64,000 bases of DNA from positions 124,001-188,000 of the forward strand of contig CAKOZD010000002.1 of the NCBI GenBank assembly GCA_934131175.1. The letters run 5' to 3'. A program made the translations under genes and the position numbers. The stretch is from an uncultured Bacilli bacterium. Lineage in GTDB: Bacteria; Bacillota_I; Bacilli_A; RF39; UBA660. Each line of letters starts with the position of its first letter. Position 1 is the first letter of the stretch. Under the pieces are notes generated by a model that saw only the letters and a list, made by a program, of their open reading frames with translations, did no database searches and was not told the origin of the DNA. Positions 17,730 through 25,431 of the stretch are shown here, piece after piece.

Positions 17730-19109
17730 ATGATACAAAGACAAAAAGGCTGTAATGATATTACAGGACGTGATGCGAAAGTTTGGAAGTACGTTGGTAC
17801 TGTAATTGATGCTTTAATGGAAAAGTATAATTATAATTACATTCGTACACCTATTATTGAGGCAACTGAATTATTTCATAGAGGAATAGGTGATACTACT
17901 GATATCGTTACTAAGGAAAGTTATGATTTTCAAGATAAGGGTGGAAGAAATATTACTTTAAGACCAGAAGGAACTGCAGGAGTTGTTAGAAGCTATATTG
18001 AAAATAAGATGTATGGTGATCCTAATCAACCAGTAAAAGTTTACTATAATGGAACAATGTATAGATATGAAAGACCACAATCTGGAAGAGATAGAGAATT
18101 AACTCAATTTGGTATGGAAATTCTTGGTAGTGATGATCCACTTAGTGATGCTGAAATTATTAGTGCAGCAGTAAACTTATATAAAATGTTAGGATTAAAA
18201 GAAATTAAAGTAAACTTAAATAGTTTAGGTGACAATGAAAGTAGAGCAAATTATCGTGAAGCATTAATTGAGTATTTTAAACCACATATTAATGATTTTT
18301 GTGAAGATTGCCAAGAAAGATTATTAAAGAATCCATTGAGAATATTAGATTGTAAAGTAGATGCAGAAAATGAAATATTAAAGAATGCTCCAACTACACT
18401 TGATTTTTTAAATGAAGATAGTCGTGATAGATTTGAAAAGGTTCAAGAATATTTAGATATTATGCAAATAAAATATGAAATTAATCCAAGAATTGTTCGT
18501 GGACTTGATTATTATAATCATACTGTTTTTGAAATTGAAGCAAAAGTTGATGGATTTGGTTCTAATAATGTTTTAGGCGGTGGAGGAAGATATAATGGTC
18601 TTGTTAATCAATTAGGTGGACCAGAAACTCCATGTGTTGGTTTTGCAAGTGGTATAGGTAGACTTGTAATGGCTCTTGAACTTGAAAAGGTTAAATTACC
18701 AATAGTTGAAGATATTGATTTATTCTTAATGTATGTAAATGATGATGAGAAGAAGTATGCTGCATATCTTTCACAAGAATTAAGACTTGCAGGATTCATT
18801 GTTGATACAGAATATACTGGTCGTGGACTAAAAGGTCAATTTAAACAAGCCGATAGATTAAATGCTAAATTTACTTGTGTTTTAAATAGTGAAGATTTAA
18901 ATAATAATGAAGTAAAAATTAAAAATAATAGAACTAAAGAAGAAGAAATTATTAGTTTAGACGTTTTAATTTATTACTTAGATGAAAAAATAAATGCAAT
19001 GGAAGATGATGGAGAAGAATACGATATGGCAGATGATGGATGTTGTTGTGGAGGACATTCTGAAGGTCATGAGTGTTGTGGTCATTGTCATCACGAGGAG
19101 GAAGAATAA
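17730..19109 (+). CDS. hisS: Histidyl-tRNA synthetase with Cys/His-rich tail
   Basis: Class II synthetase charging tRNA-His. Motifs: RTPIIEATELF, motif 2 with YNGTMYRYERPQSGRDRELTQFG (written here in part), the histidine-specific RGLDYYNHTVFE and motif 3 ASGIGRL. The anticodon-binding domain follows. Length 459. The last 25 or so residues are unusual: an acidic stretch, then six Cys and five His (GCCCGG, HECCGHCHH) and a Glu run, unlike any usual HisRS end and suggestive of metal binding. The tail codons overlap the aspS ribosome binding site. Controlled by the upstream T-box. Confidence 0.96.
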   Translation: MIQRQKGCNDITGRDAKVWKYVGTVIDALMEKYNYNYIRTPIIEATELFHRGIGDTTDIVTKESYDFQDKGGRNITLRPEGTAGVVRSYIENKMYGDPNQPVKVYYNGTMYRYERPQSGRDRELTQFGMEILGSDDPLSDAEIISAAVNLYKMLGLKEIKVNLNSLGDNESRANYREALIEYFKPHINDFCEDCQERLLKNPLRILDCKVDAENEILKNAPTTLDFLNEDSRDRFEKVQEYLDIMQIKYEINPRIVRGLDYYNHTVFEIEAKVDGFGSNNVLGGGGRYNGLVNQLGGPETPCVGFASGIGRLVMALELEKVKLPIVEDIDLFLMYVNDDEKKYAAYLSQELRLAGFIVDTEYTGRGLKGQFKQADRLNAKFTCVLNSEDLNNNEVKIKNNRTKEEEIISLDVLIYYLDEKINAMEDDGEEYDMADDGCCCGGHSEGHECCGHCHHEEEE

Positions 19110-19111
19110 TT

Positions 19112-20431
19112 ATGAAAAGTATAGCACTTAGTGAATTAAAAAATCATTTTGATGAAGAAGTTACAGTAAGTGGATTTGTAGATGAAGTTAGAAATTTAAA
19201 ATGGGTACAATTTGTAGTTTTAAGAGATGCTACTGGAAAAGTACAAATAACTATAGAAAAAAGTGAAGAAAAGAATAAAGAATTAGTAGAAATAGTTGAT
19301 AATTTAGCAGTAGAGTCTACTATTAAAGTTACTGGTACTATTATGGAAAGTCCTAAAGTTAAATTAAATGGAATGGAATTAATTCCAAGTACTATTGAAG
19401 TTACTAGTAAAAATGAAGGAGAACTTCCATTTAATTATAAAGATTTAAGTACAGTTAACTTAGATACAAGACTTGATTATAGATATATTGATCTTAGAAG
19501 TGATAAGAATATTTTAATGTTTAAGGTTCAAAGTACATTAGTTAGATATATGAGAGAGTATTTGTATAATAATGGATTTACTGAAATTCATACTCCTAAA
19601 ATGATTGGTGCTGCTAGTGAATCTGGGGCTGAAGTATTTGAGATTAAATATTTTGATAGAAAAGCATATCTTGCTCAAAGTCCACAATTTTATAAACAAA
19701 TGGCACTTGCATCAGGATTTGGAAAAGTATTTGAAGTTGCTCCTTGCTTTAGAGCAGAAAACTCTAATACATCACGTCATGCTACTGAATTTACATCTTT
19801 TGATGTAGAGTTTGCATATATTGATGACTTTAATGATGTTATGAATTTAGAAGCTGAAATGTTAAAATATGCATTAGAAAAAACTAATGAAATATATGGA
19901 GAAGAAGTAAAAGAATTATTTGATAGTGAAATAGTTGTTCCTACTGTACCATTTCCTAAGATGAGACTCGCTGATATTTATAAAGAGTTAGAAGAAAGAT
20001 ATGATTATAAAGTTGAAGATAGTGAAAAGACTGATTTAACAACAGAAGCTGAGAGATTAACTTATAAACTTGCTAAAGAAAAGTTTAATTCAGAATTTTT
20101 ATTTGTTACAGATTTCCCAGCTGAGAAGAGAGCTTTCTATCATATGAGAGATAAAAATGGAATTCTTCAAGGATATGATTTAATTTGGAGAGGTGTTGAA
20201 ATTACAACAGGTGCTCAAAGAGAACATAGATATGAAGAAATAGTTAAGAATGCAAAAGAAAAAGGTTTAGGAGAAGATGTTAAATTCTATTTAGATTTCT
20301 TTAAACATGGATGTCCTCCACATGGTGGATTTGCAATAGGAGTTGATAGACTTACTATGTTATTACTTGGAATTTCTAGTGTTAAAGAATCACAATTCTT
20401 ATTCCGTGGACCAAATAGATTAAACCCATAA
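19112..20431 (+). CDS. aspS: Aspartyl-tRNA synthetase, archaeal/eukaryotic-like type
   Basis: Class IIb synthetase. An OB-fold anticodon domain (residues 1-105) is joined to the catalytic core with LDYRYIDLRS, AQSPQFYKQ, FRAEN and the motif 3 GGFAIGVDRLTMLLLG. At 439 residues it lacks the GAD insertion of the usual bacterial AspRS (about 590) and resembles the short archaeal-type AspRS that also occurs in some Firmicutes. Such enzymes are often non-discriminating and charge tRNA-Asn with Asp. The start is ATG 19112 behind GAGGAGGAAG, which lies inside the hisS tail. Cotranscribed with hisS under the T-box. Confidence 0.92.
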   Translation: MKSIALSELKNHFDEEVTVSGFVDEVRNLKWVQFVVLRDATGKVQITIEKSEEKNKELVEIVDNLAVESTIKVTGTIMESPKVKLNGMELIPSTIEVTSKNEGELPFNYKDLSTVNLDTRLDYRYIDLRSDKNILMFKVQSTLVRYMREYLYNNGFTEIHTPKMIGAASESGAEVFEIKYFDRKAYLAQSPQFYKQMALASGFGKVFEVAPCFRAENSNTSRHATEFTSFDVEFAYIDDFNDVMNLEAEMLKYALEKTNEIYGEEVKELFDSEIVVPTVPFPKMRLADIYKELEERYDYKVEDSEKTDLTTEAERLTYKLAKEKFNSEFLFVTDFPAEKRAFYHMRDKNGILQGYDLIWRGVEITTGAQREHRYEEIVKNAKEKGLGEDVKFYLDFFKHGCPPHGGFAIGVDRLTMLLLGISSVKESQFLFRGPNRLNP

Positions 20432-20434
20432 TTT

Positions 20435-20462
20435 AAAATACACTTTTCGGAGTGTATTTTTT
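20435..20462 (+). terminator. Intrinsic terminator after aspS
   Basis: AAATACACT pairs with AGTGTATTT around a 6-nt loop, followed by T-rich sequence. Ends the hisS-aspS transcript. Confidence 0.85.
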
Positions 20463-20577
20463 AATATGATAAAGATTGATTTTAAAATTTATATAATAGA
20501 ATATTGTATAAGAGATAAGAAACTTATGAAAGTAATTTATTAATTTAATAATTATACTTTAATTCAAATAATTTATT

Positions 20578-20586
20578 TGTTATACT
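20578..20586 (+). promoter_or_regulatory. Extended -10 promoter
   Basis: TGTTATACT, 33 nt before the ATG of the TasA-like membrane protein. Confidence 0.5.
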
Positions 20587-20618
20587 ATTAGTATAAATAA
20601 TAATAGTAGGTGTGGATA

Positions 20619-21266
20619 ATGGGAAAGATAATTGGAATTAATAAGAAGAAAAAAAATAAATTAAAAATAGAAAATGTTAATAGAAATTCATCTAAAAATG
20701 TTTCACATACAATTAATAAAATTAAGTCTAATGAAAGAAAATATACTGTTATTTTAGTATTTGTATTTATTGTTTTATTTGTTATTGTTGGCTTTTTTGC
20801 GTTTAGAGTTAATGGTAATAAATTATATAGTAGTGTTGATTCTGCAAGAAATGAGATGCTTGAGTCTTCTAGTAGAGTTGTAACACTTACAAATGACTAT
20901 ATACTAAGTGATAGTGAAGGATTAAAGACAGATAAGTATATTGTTAATATAAATAATGATACTCCTGATGTTATGAACTATAAGATTAGATTAGTAAGAG
21001 ATGATATTATTACTTCTAAATGTAAGTGTGATACAGCTTCTCTTTTACTTAGTAATATTAAATATAGTTTAGATGGAAAAAATATTTCTACTTTAGTAGA
21101 AAATAATAATAAAGAAATAATAATAACAACAGGTAGCCTAAAGAGTGGAGAAAATAAAAAAGTAAATATTAATTTATGGATAGATGAGAATGTTTTAAAA
21201 GATAAAGATTATCATTTCCATGGATATTTTAAAGTAGAAAGAGTAGAGGACATAAAAGAAAATTAG
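20619..21266 (+). CDS. Membrane-anchored protein with TasA-like extracellular domain
   Basis: A 215-residue type II membrane protein: a Lys-rich cytoplasmic start (residues 1-45), one membrane helix (VILVFVFIVLFVIVGFFAF) and an extracellular beta-rich domain. That domain has the features of SipW-type or TasA-like proteins: YIVNINNDTPDVMNYKIRL, then a spaced SLDGK and a final NINLWIDENVL. It has a CKC pair in the outer domain. No peptidase gene is adjacent, unlike the related proteins at 56-59 kb. ATG 20619 has AGGTGTGG upstream. Its end overlaps the convergent hydrolase gene by 4 nt. Confidence 0.6.
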   Translation: MGKIIGINKKKKNKLKIENVNRNSSKNVSHTINKIKSNERKYTVILVFVFIVLFVIVGFFAFRVNGNKLYSSVDSARNEMLESSSRVVTLTNDYILSDSEGLKTDKYIVNINNDTPDVMNYKIRLVRDDIITSKCKCDTASLLLSNIKYSLDGKNISTLVENNNKEIIITTGSLKSGENKKVNINLWIDENVLKDKDYHFHGYFKVERVEDIKEN

Positions 21267-22012
21267 TCCTCTTCTTTTATTAGTTCATAAATAATTTTAT
21301 TAGTTAAATACGGTTCTTCTAAGTATGAAAAGTGGGTTCTGTTTTTATAGATTATTAGAGCAGAATTTTTAATAATCTTGTTTAAGTATTTAGCATCTTT
21401 TAGTGGAGTATCATTATCTTTTTCTCCCCATATTATTAGTGTTTCTACATTTATTTTTTTATAATAATCTCGTAAGTCTTCATTTACAATATTTATAAAT
21501 GTTTTTCTCATTGATACTTCTAAATTATTATAGTCAGTGGATGCAAAATACTTATTTAGTTTTTCTCTATATTTATTTTTTGTTAACTTATTTATTAATT
21601 TATATGTTTTTTCTTTTAAGAATTGTTTTAATGTTTTTCTTCTTTTTATACCAGCAACGTCAATTAAAATTAATTTTTTAACTTCTAAGTTATATTTTCC
21701 AAGAAGTATGGCACTTAGTCTTCCTCCAAATGAGTGGGCTATTATTATTGGGTTTATTATTTTTTCTTTTTCAATAAATTTATTTACTATTTGAGCGTAA
21801 TCATAGATTGTTAGTTCTTTATTAATAGTTTTACTGTTACCAAATCCAGGATAATCTATGATATATATTGTGTAATCTTTACTGAAATATGATGTTATAT
21901 ATTTGAATGTTTCTCTTGTATTTCCCCAACCTGGTAGTATTAGAATAGTTTTACTACTATTTCCTATTTTTTCAAAGTAAATTTTATCTTTTTTATTTAA
22001 ATTAAAATACAT
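21263..22012 (-). CDS. Alpha/beta hydrolase
   Basis: A 249-residue alpha/beta hydrolase. The oxyanion region is LILPGWGN, the nucleophile elbow is AHSFGGR (Ser as nucleophile), the acid is in WGEKDNDTPL and the His is in RTHFSYLEEP. The N-terminus is not a signal peptide, so it acts in the cytoplasm. Substrate is unknown; the short size fits carboxylesterase or lipase-like members. The start on the minus strand is the ATG at 22012, with AGGTGAT just upstream; an extended GTG at 22021 overlaps that site. It converges on the preceding gene. Confidence 0.85.
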   Translation of the reverse strand: MYFNLNKKDKIYFEKIGNSSKTILILPGWGNTRETFKYITSYFSKDYTIYIIDYPGFGNSKTINKELTIYDYAQIVNKFIEKEKIINPIIIAHSFGGRLSAILLGKYNLEVKKLILIDVAGIKRRKTLKQFLKEKTYKLINKLTKNKYREKLNKYFASTDYNNLEVSMRKTFINIVNEDLRDYYKKINVETLIIWGEKDNDTPLKDAKYLNKIIKNSALIIYKNRTHFSYLEEPYLTNKIIYELIKEED

Positions 22013-22073
22013 GATAATCACCTAGATTATTTTATGTATAATATTTTTTTATGTGTAAAGTAGTGTAATTTGC

Positions 22074-22102
22074 TTGTTAATGGTATGGCGGTATGCTATA
22101 AT
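22074..22102 (+). promoter_or_regulatory. Sigma-A promoter of the 6S RNA gene
   Basis: TTGTTA at 22074-22079, exactly 17 nt, TATAAT at 22097-22102. The predicted start, near 22109, is also the first base of the closing stem of the RNA. Confidence 0.75.
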
Positions 22103-22108
22103 TAAATT

Positions 22109-22285
22109 GTCAGATAGATATGTGTAGGCCTTTTTAAAACCGACTAAAATGACGATACGGGAGTTCGGATCAGTTATCGGTGTTGAATACTTAATATTTT
22201 ATTAAGGATCCTAATGATAACGTATGGACACCCACCTGTAAAAACATGCAGGTTTTATCGTTGCCAGCATTCTATTCTGACTTTT
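22109..22285 (+). ncRNA. ssrS: Probable 6S RNA
   Basis: This gene-free interval (22013-22356) holds a structured RNA of about 175 nt with its own promoter. GTCAGA at the 5' end pairs with TCTGAC at 22276-22281, which is followed by eight T. Inside are hairpins CTTAATA/TATTAAG enclosed by GTTATC/GATAAC, and ACCTG/CAGGT, with unpaired stretches between: a long rod with internal loops, as expected for a 6S RNA that mimics an open promoter. In Bacillus subtilis the 6S-1 gene lies between aspS and tcdA (yrvM), the same neighbourhood as here. No other common RNA (SRP, tmRNA, RNase P) signature is visible. Confidence 0.72.
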
Positions 22286-22322
22286 TTTTATGCTATTTTT
22301 TATTGATAAAGTGTTGCTATTG

Positions 22323-22331
22323 TGTTATAAT
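22323..22331 (+). promoter_or_regulatory. Extended -10 promoter
   Basis: TGTTATAAT followed by ATGC, 26 nt before the ATG at 22357. The same TGTTATAATATGC stretch recurs before the gene at 47364. Confidence 0.6.
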
Positions 22332-22356
22332 ATGCGATATACAGGGGTGATGTATT

Positions 22357-23172
22357 ATGTTAGTATTACCTATAGTCAACAAAAGACGTGTTATGAATGT
22401 TCAGATAAGACTTAAAAATGCTGAAAAAATACGTAAAGGTGTTGCATATGATGATGCAGTTGAGAGTGAAATAATTGTTAATAGAGAAAAATTTAGTGAA
22501 TCTAGTTATAGTACTTCAAAAGATGAAAATGCACCTATTGATTTCATCAGAAGTAAGTCAATTTTATATCCAAGAAATTTTTTAGTAACAACAAAGGAAG
22601 AGAATGATTCTAATTTATATGATGTATATGAAGTTCCACAACCTCCAAAAAGTGTTAGTAGAAACTTAGATACATTGTATAGTAAAGCAATTAATGATAT
22701 GAGAAAAGAAATTCCTGGAGTACAAACTAGAGGAAGATATGTTTCTTTTGAAGAGTTAGGATTAAATGAACACTTAACAGATGAAAAAATTGCTAGTTTA
22801 CAAAAAATAGTAAAAGAAGTTAGAGACACTTCAATGTGGCCTAAGTTATTTGAAGAAGCAGGATTATCTGATTTAAGTAATATGATAGATTTTATAAATA
22901 ATTTTGAATGTATTGTATTATCAGATAGTACTATACCAGAGGCTAGTTTACAAGATACACTTAATGCTATGAAAGTTATTAATAGTCGTGATTATAGAAA
23001 TTTAAAAAAATATTATAATACTGCAAAAAGTAATACAGATATATATACTAAGATTAGTTATGTTAATAAGATAATTTATGATAAGCCTTTAACTTTATTA
23101 CAACAAAGAGAAAAACCAAAACAATTAGTTAAGACAATGGACGAGGTGTATGATGGAAGAAAGATTGCATAG
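22357..23172 (+). CDS. Unknown soluble protein upstream of tcdA
   Basis: A 271-residue protein of no family I recognise. It has no signal peptide or membrane helix and appears mostly helical: a basic start, a central region around VSRNLDTLYSKAINDMRKEIPG, and a C-terminal helical part with SRDYRNLKKYYNTAKSNTDIYTKISYVNKII. GGGGTGAT precedes the ATG. Its last codons overlap the tcdA start by about 20 nt, and the GAGGTG that serves tcdA lies within this gene, so the two are translationally coupled. Confidence 0.6.
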   Translation: MLVLPIVNKRRVMNVQIRLKNAEKIRKGVAYDDAVESEIIVNREKFSESSYSTSKDENAPIDFIRSKSILYPRNFLVTTKEENDSNLYDVYEVPQPPKSVSRNLDTLYSKAINDMRKEIPGVQTRGRYVSFEELGLNEHLTDEKIASLQKIVKEVRDTSMWPKLFEEAGLSDLSNMIDFINNFECIVLSDSTIPEASLQDTLNAMKVINSRDYRNLKKYYNTAKSNTDIYTKISYVNKIIYDKPLTLLQQREKPKQLVKTMDEVYDGRKIA

Positions 23173-23854
23173 GTTTGCAAGACTTAGAAAACTTATTAAT
23201 AATGATGAGATGAATTCTCTTACTGAAAAAAGTGTTCTAGTAGTTGGATGTGGCGGAGTAGGTGGTTATGTTATTGAGTCACTTGCTAGAAGTGGTATTG
23301 GAACACTTATTTTAGTGGATTTTGATACTATAGATGAGACAAATATAAATAGACAAATTATTGCTTTAAAGTCTACTATTGGTATGAAAAAAGTTGATGC
23401 TTTTGAAAGTAGGATTAAAGATATTAATGAATATTGTAATGTTATAAAAATAGATAAGTTTTTAGATAAAGATAATATTTCTGAAATATTTAATTATAAA
23501 ATAGATTATTTAGTTGATGCTTGTGATACTACAACTACTAAGAAAGTACTTATTAGTGAGTGTTTAAAAAGAAATATTCCTTTTATTTCAAGTATGGGTA
23601 CAGGTAATAAGTTTGATCCTTCTAAGCTTGAAATATGTGATGTTAGAAAAACTGTTAATGACCCTCTTGCTAGGATGATTAGAAAATTTGTTAAAGATAA
23701 TAAAATAAATAAAAAAGTTATAGTATTATCATCTCGTGAATTACCAGTAAAAACAGGAGATAGAACTCCAGGGTCTACAGCTTTTGTACCTAGTAGTGCT
23801 GGACTTTTAATTTCTAGTTATATAATTAGAGAGTTTCTTGGTAGATTAAAATAG
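23153..23854 (+). CDS. tcdA: tRNA threonylcarbamoyladenosine dehydratase TcdA-like (E1/ThiF fold)
   Basis: TcdA cyclises t6A37 in tRNA to ct6A using ATP. The 233-residue protein begins with RFARLRKLI, then the nucleotide-binding VLVVGCGGVGGYVIESLARSGIG, and the substrate strand LVDFDTIDETNINRQ typical of ThiF/E1 enzymes. The TcdA-specific start (H/R-F-x-R) and position after the 6S RNA, as yrvM in Bacillus, support this over ThiF or MoeB. Start at ATG 23153 (an ATG three nt earlier is also possible). It is followed after 10 nt by an M15 peptidase gene. Confidence 0.9.
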   Translation: MEERLHRFARLRKLINNDEMNSLTEKSVLVVGCGGVGGYVIESLARSGIGTLILVDFDTIDETNINRQIIALKSTIGMKKVDAFESRIKDINEYCNVIKIDKFLDKDNISEIFNYKIDYLVDACDTTTTKKVLISECLKRNIPFISSMGTGNKFDPSKLEICDVRKTVNDPLARMIRKFVKDNKINKKVIVLSSRELPVKTGDRTPGSTAFVPSSAGLLISSYIIREFLGRLK

Positions 23855-23864
23855 GGGGATTGTG

Positions 23865-24581
23865 ATGGATAAATATAGTATTGGAGATAAGGTAGATACG
23901 TCTACTTTTTCATTTATTTGTAGTGATATTAAAGAAAATGATGAAGTATATAATAGAATAATTGGAAAAACATATGTTGCTAATAATGATATTTCACTTG
24001 ATGATTTAGTGTATATAAAATTACTTCATTACAATTATGATGGTGATGTTGTAGTAGGTGAGGTTATTGTTAATAAATTAATTCAAGAAGATATAAAATA
24101 TGTATTTGAAAAGTTATTTAATTTAAAATATGAAATTAATTCTATGAGATTAATAGATGATTACTGGATTCCTGGTGATGATTCAGCAACTGATAGAAAT
24201 AGTATTTTACATAATAACAGTAGTTCGTTTTATTATAGACGAGTTAAAAATCAGGATACTTTATCAAATCATGCTTTAGGTCTTGCAATTGATATTAATC
24301 CAATAGAGAACCCTTATACGCCAAGAAATAAAGATGGTAGTTTTGATACTAGTTTATTAACTGAATATGAACTTGATAAATTAGTTAATCGTGATGATAA
24401 GAAAAAAGAAAATAAACATATTATTACGCTTGATGATGAAATATGTAGGGTATTTAGTGATGTCTCTTTTGAATGTGGTGGTATTTGGCCATTACAGAAT
24501 GATGCATGGTCTTGTGATTGGCAACATTTTGAACCAGAAGAAGAAAAACAGAAAAGATTAATTTTACAACTGAAAAAATAA
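23865..24581 (+). CDS. M15-family peptidase-like protein
   Basis: A 238-residue protein whose C-terminal half carries the M15 zinc site: SNHALGLAIDINP (His and Asp ligands, as SxHxxGxAxD) and DWQHFE (final His). The intervening GGIWPLQNDAWS corresponds to the GGxW block of L-Ala-D-Glu or D-Ala-D-Ala type endopeptidases. The N-terminal 80 residues are not recognised. Members usually cut peptidoglycan stem peptides outside the membrane, yet no signal peptide is seen here. AGGGGGA lies before the ATG. The gene ends the tcdA unit at a terminator. Confidence 0.8.
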   Translation: MDKYSIGDKVDTSTFSFICSDIKENDEVYNRIIGKTYVANNDISLDDLVYIKLLHYNYDGDVVVGEVIVNKLIQEDIKYVFEKLFNLKYEINSMRLIDDYWIPGDDSATDRNSILHNNSSSFYYRRVKNQDTLSNHALGLAIDINPIENPYTPRNKDGSFDTSLLTEYELDKLVNRDDKKKENKHIITLDDEICRVFSDVSFECGGIWPLQNDAWSCDWQHFEPEEEKQKRLILQLKK

Positions 24582-24600
24582 ATAATAATTTTAATTTATG

Positions 24601-24625
24601 CAGTTTCTTAATGAGACTGTTTTTT
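24601..24625 (+). terminator. Intrinsic terminator after the M15 gene
   Basis: CAGTTTC pairs with GAGACTG (one G-T) around a 5-nt loop, followed by T6. Confidence 0.75.
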
Positions 24626-24627
24626 AT

Positions 24628-24667
24628 AAAAAAAGATTGCTTTAATGATATTTTTAGCAATCTTTTT
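24628..24667 (-). terminator. Intrinsic terminator of lexA
   Basis: AAAAAGATTGCT pairs with AGCAATCTTTTT (12 bp), so it can work on both strands. It lies just downstream of lexA on the minus strand. Confidence 0.75.
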
Positions 24668-24673
24668 ATTTTT

Positions 24674-25291
24674 TTATAATTTTCTATATAGTCCTATTAC
24701 TTTTCCTAAAATTGTAACTTCTTTTAGAATTATTGGGTCCATTGAATCATTTTCTGGTTGAAGTCTAAAGTATCCATCTTCTTTATAAAAAGTTTTTACT
24801 GTTGCCTCATTATCTTGATTCATAGCAACTACAGTTTCACCATTTCTTGCAGTATTTCTTTTCTCAACAATTATGATATCTCCATCATATATTCCTACAT
24901 TAATCATTGAATCTCCACTTACTTTTAAAGTAAAAACTTCACTTGATTTTGGGATAAGAGCCGCTGGTAGTGAAAAATATTCATTAGGCATTTCTATTGC
25001 TTCTATTGGAATACCAGCAGTTACTTTTCCAAGAAATGGAACATCTACTACTTCTTTTGTATTATCAATGTATTCATTTGGAACTAATATTTCTAATGTA
25101 CGATTTTTATTATCTCCTTTTTTTATATATCCTTTTTCTTCCAATTTAGTTAAGTGAAAATGAATTGTTGCTGGAGAAGATAAATTAGCTGCTTCACCAA
25201 TTTCTCGTACTGTTGGTGGGTATCCATTTTTCGCAACCAATTTTTTAATAACATCAAGAATATATTTTTGTCTATCTGTTAACTTTTCCAT
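24674..25291 (-). CDS. lexA: SOS repressor LexA
   Basis: Repressor of the DNA-damage response that cleaves itself when RecA is activated. The 205-residue protein has an N-terminal winged helix (PPTVREIGEAANLSSPATIHFHL), the autocleavage bond A92-G93 (VTAGIP) and the Ser128 (SGDSM) and Lys166 (ATVKTF) catalytic dyad. AAAGGAGG precedes the ATG. It is transcribed divergently from polA. A SOS-box-like palindrome overlaps the -35 of its own promoter, so autoregulation is expected. Confidence 0.97.
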   Translation of the reverse strand: MEKLTDRQKYILDVIKKLVAKNGYPPTVREIGEAANLSSPATIHFHLTKLEEKGYIKKGDNKNRTLEILVPNEYIDNTKEVVDVPFLGKVTAGIPIEAIEMPNEYFSLPAALIPKSSEVFTLKVSGDSMINVGIYDGDIIIVEKRNTARNGETVVAMNQDNEATVKTFYKEDGYFRLQPENDSMDPIILKEVTILGKVIGLYRKL

Positions 25292-25312
25292 TTTTTCCTC
25301 CTTTGTAAATTT

Positions 25313-25341
25313 AGTTTATCATTATAGTTTAGTAATGTCAA
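25313..25341 (-). promoter_or_regulatory. lexA promoter
   Basis: On the minus strand TTGACA (25341-25336), 17 nt, TAAACT (25318-25313), about 20 nt before the lexA ATG at 25291. Confidence 0.65.
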
Positions 25342-25352
25342 ACAAATGTTTT
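25339..25352. promoter_or_regulatory. Candidate LexA-binding SOS box
   Basis: CAAACAAATGTTTT matches the Bacillus-type box CGAAC-N4-GTTCG with G to A and C to T drift in the arms (CAAAC-N4-GTTTT). It overlaps the lexA -35 element and lies between lexA and polA. Confidence 0.55.
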
Positions 25353-25405
25353 AGATATAGAATTTGTTGTTATATGTAGAAAAATAGTTAATATAGGTAC
25401 TTTTG

Positions 25406-25414
25406 TGGTATACT
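25406..25414 (+). promoter_or_regulatory. Extended -10 promoter of polA
   Basis: TGGTATACT (TG-N-TATACT), 18 nt before the polA ATG. Confidence 0.5.
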
Positions 25415-25431
25415 ATTTGCAGGTGAAGAAA

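Noticed and set aside
21499..21794. Two overlapping plus-strand frames
   Set aside because: Shadows of the alpha/beta hydrolase gene, rich in F, L and Y from antisense AT-rich codons.
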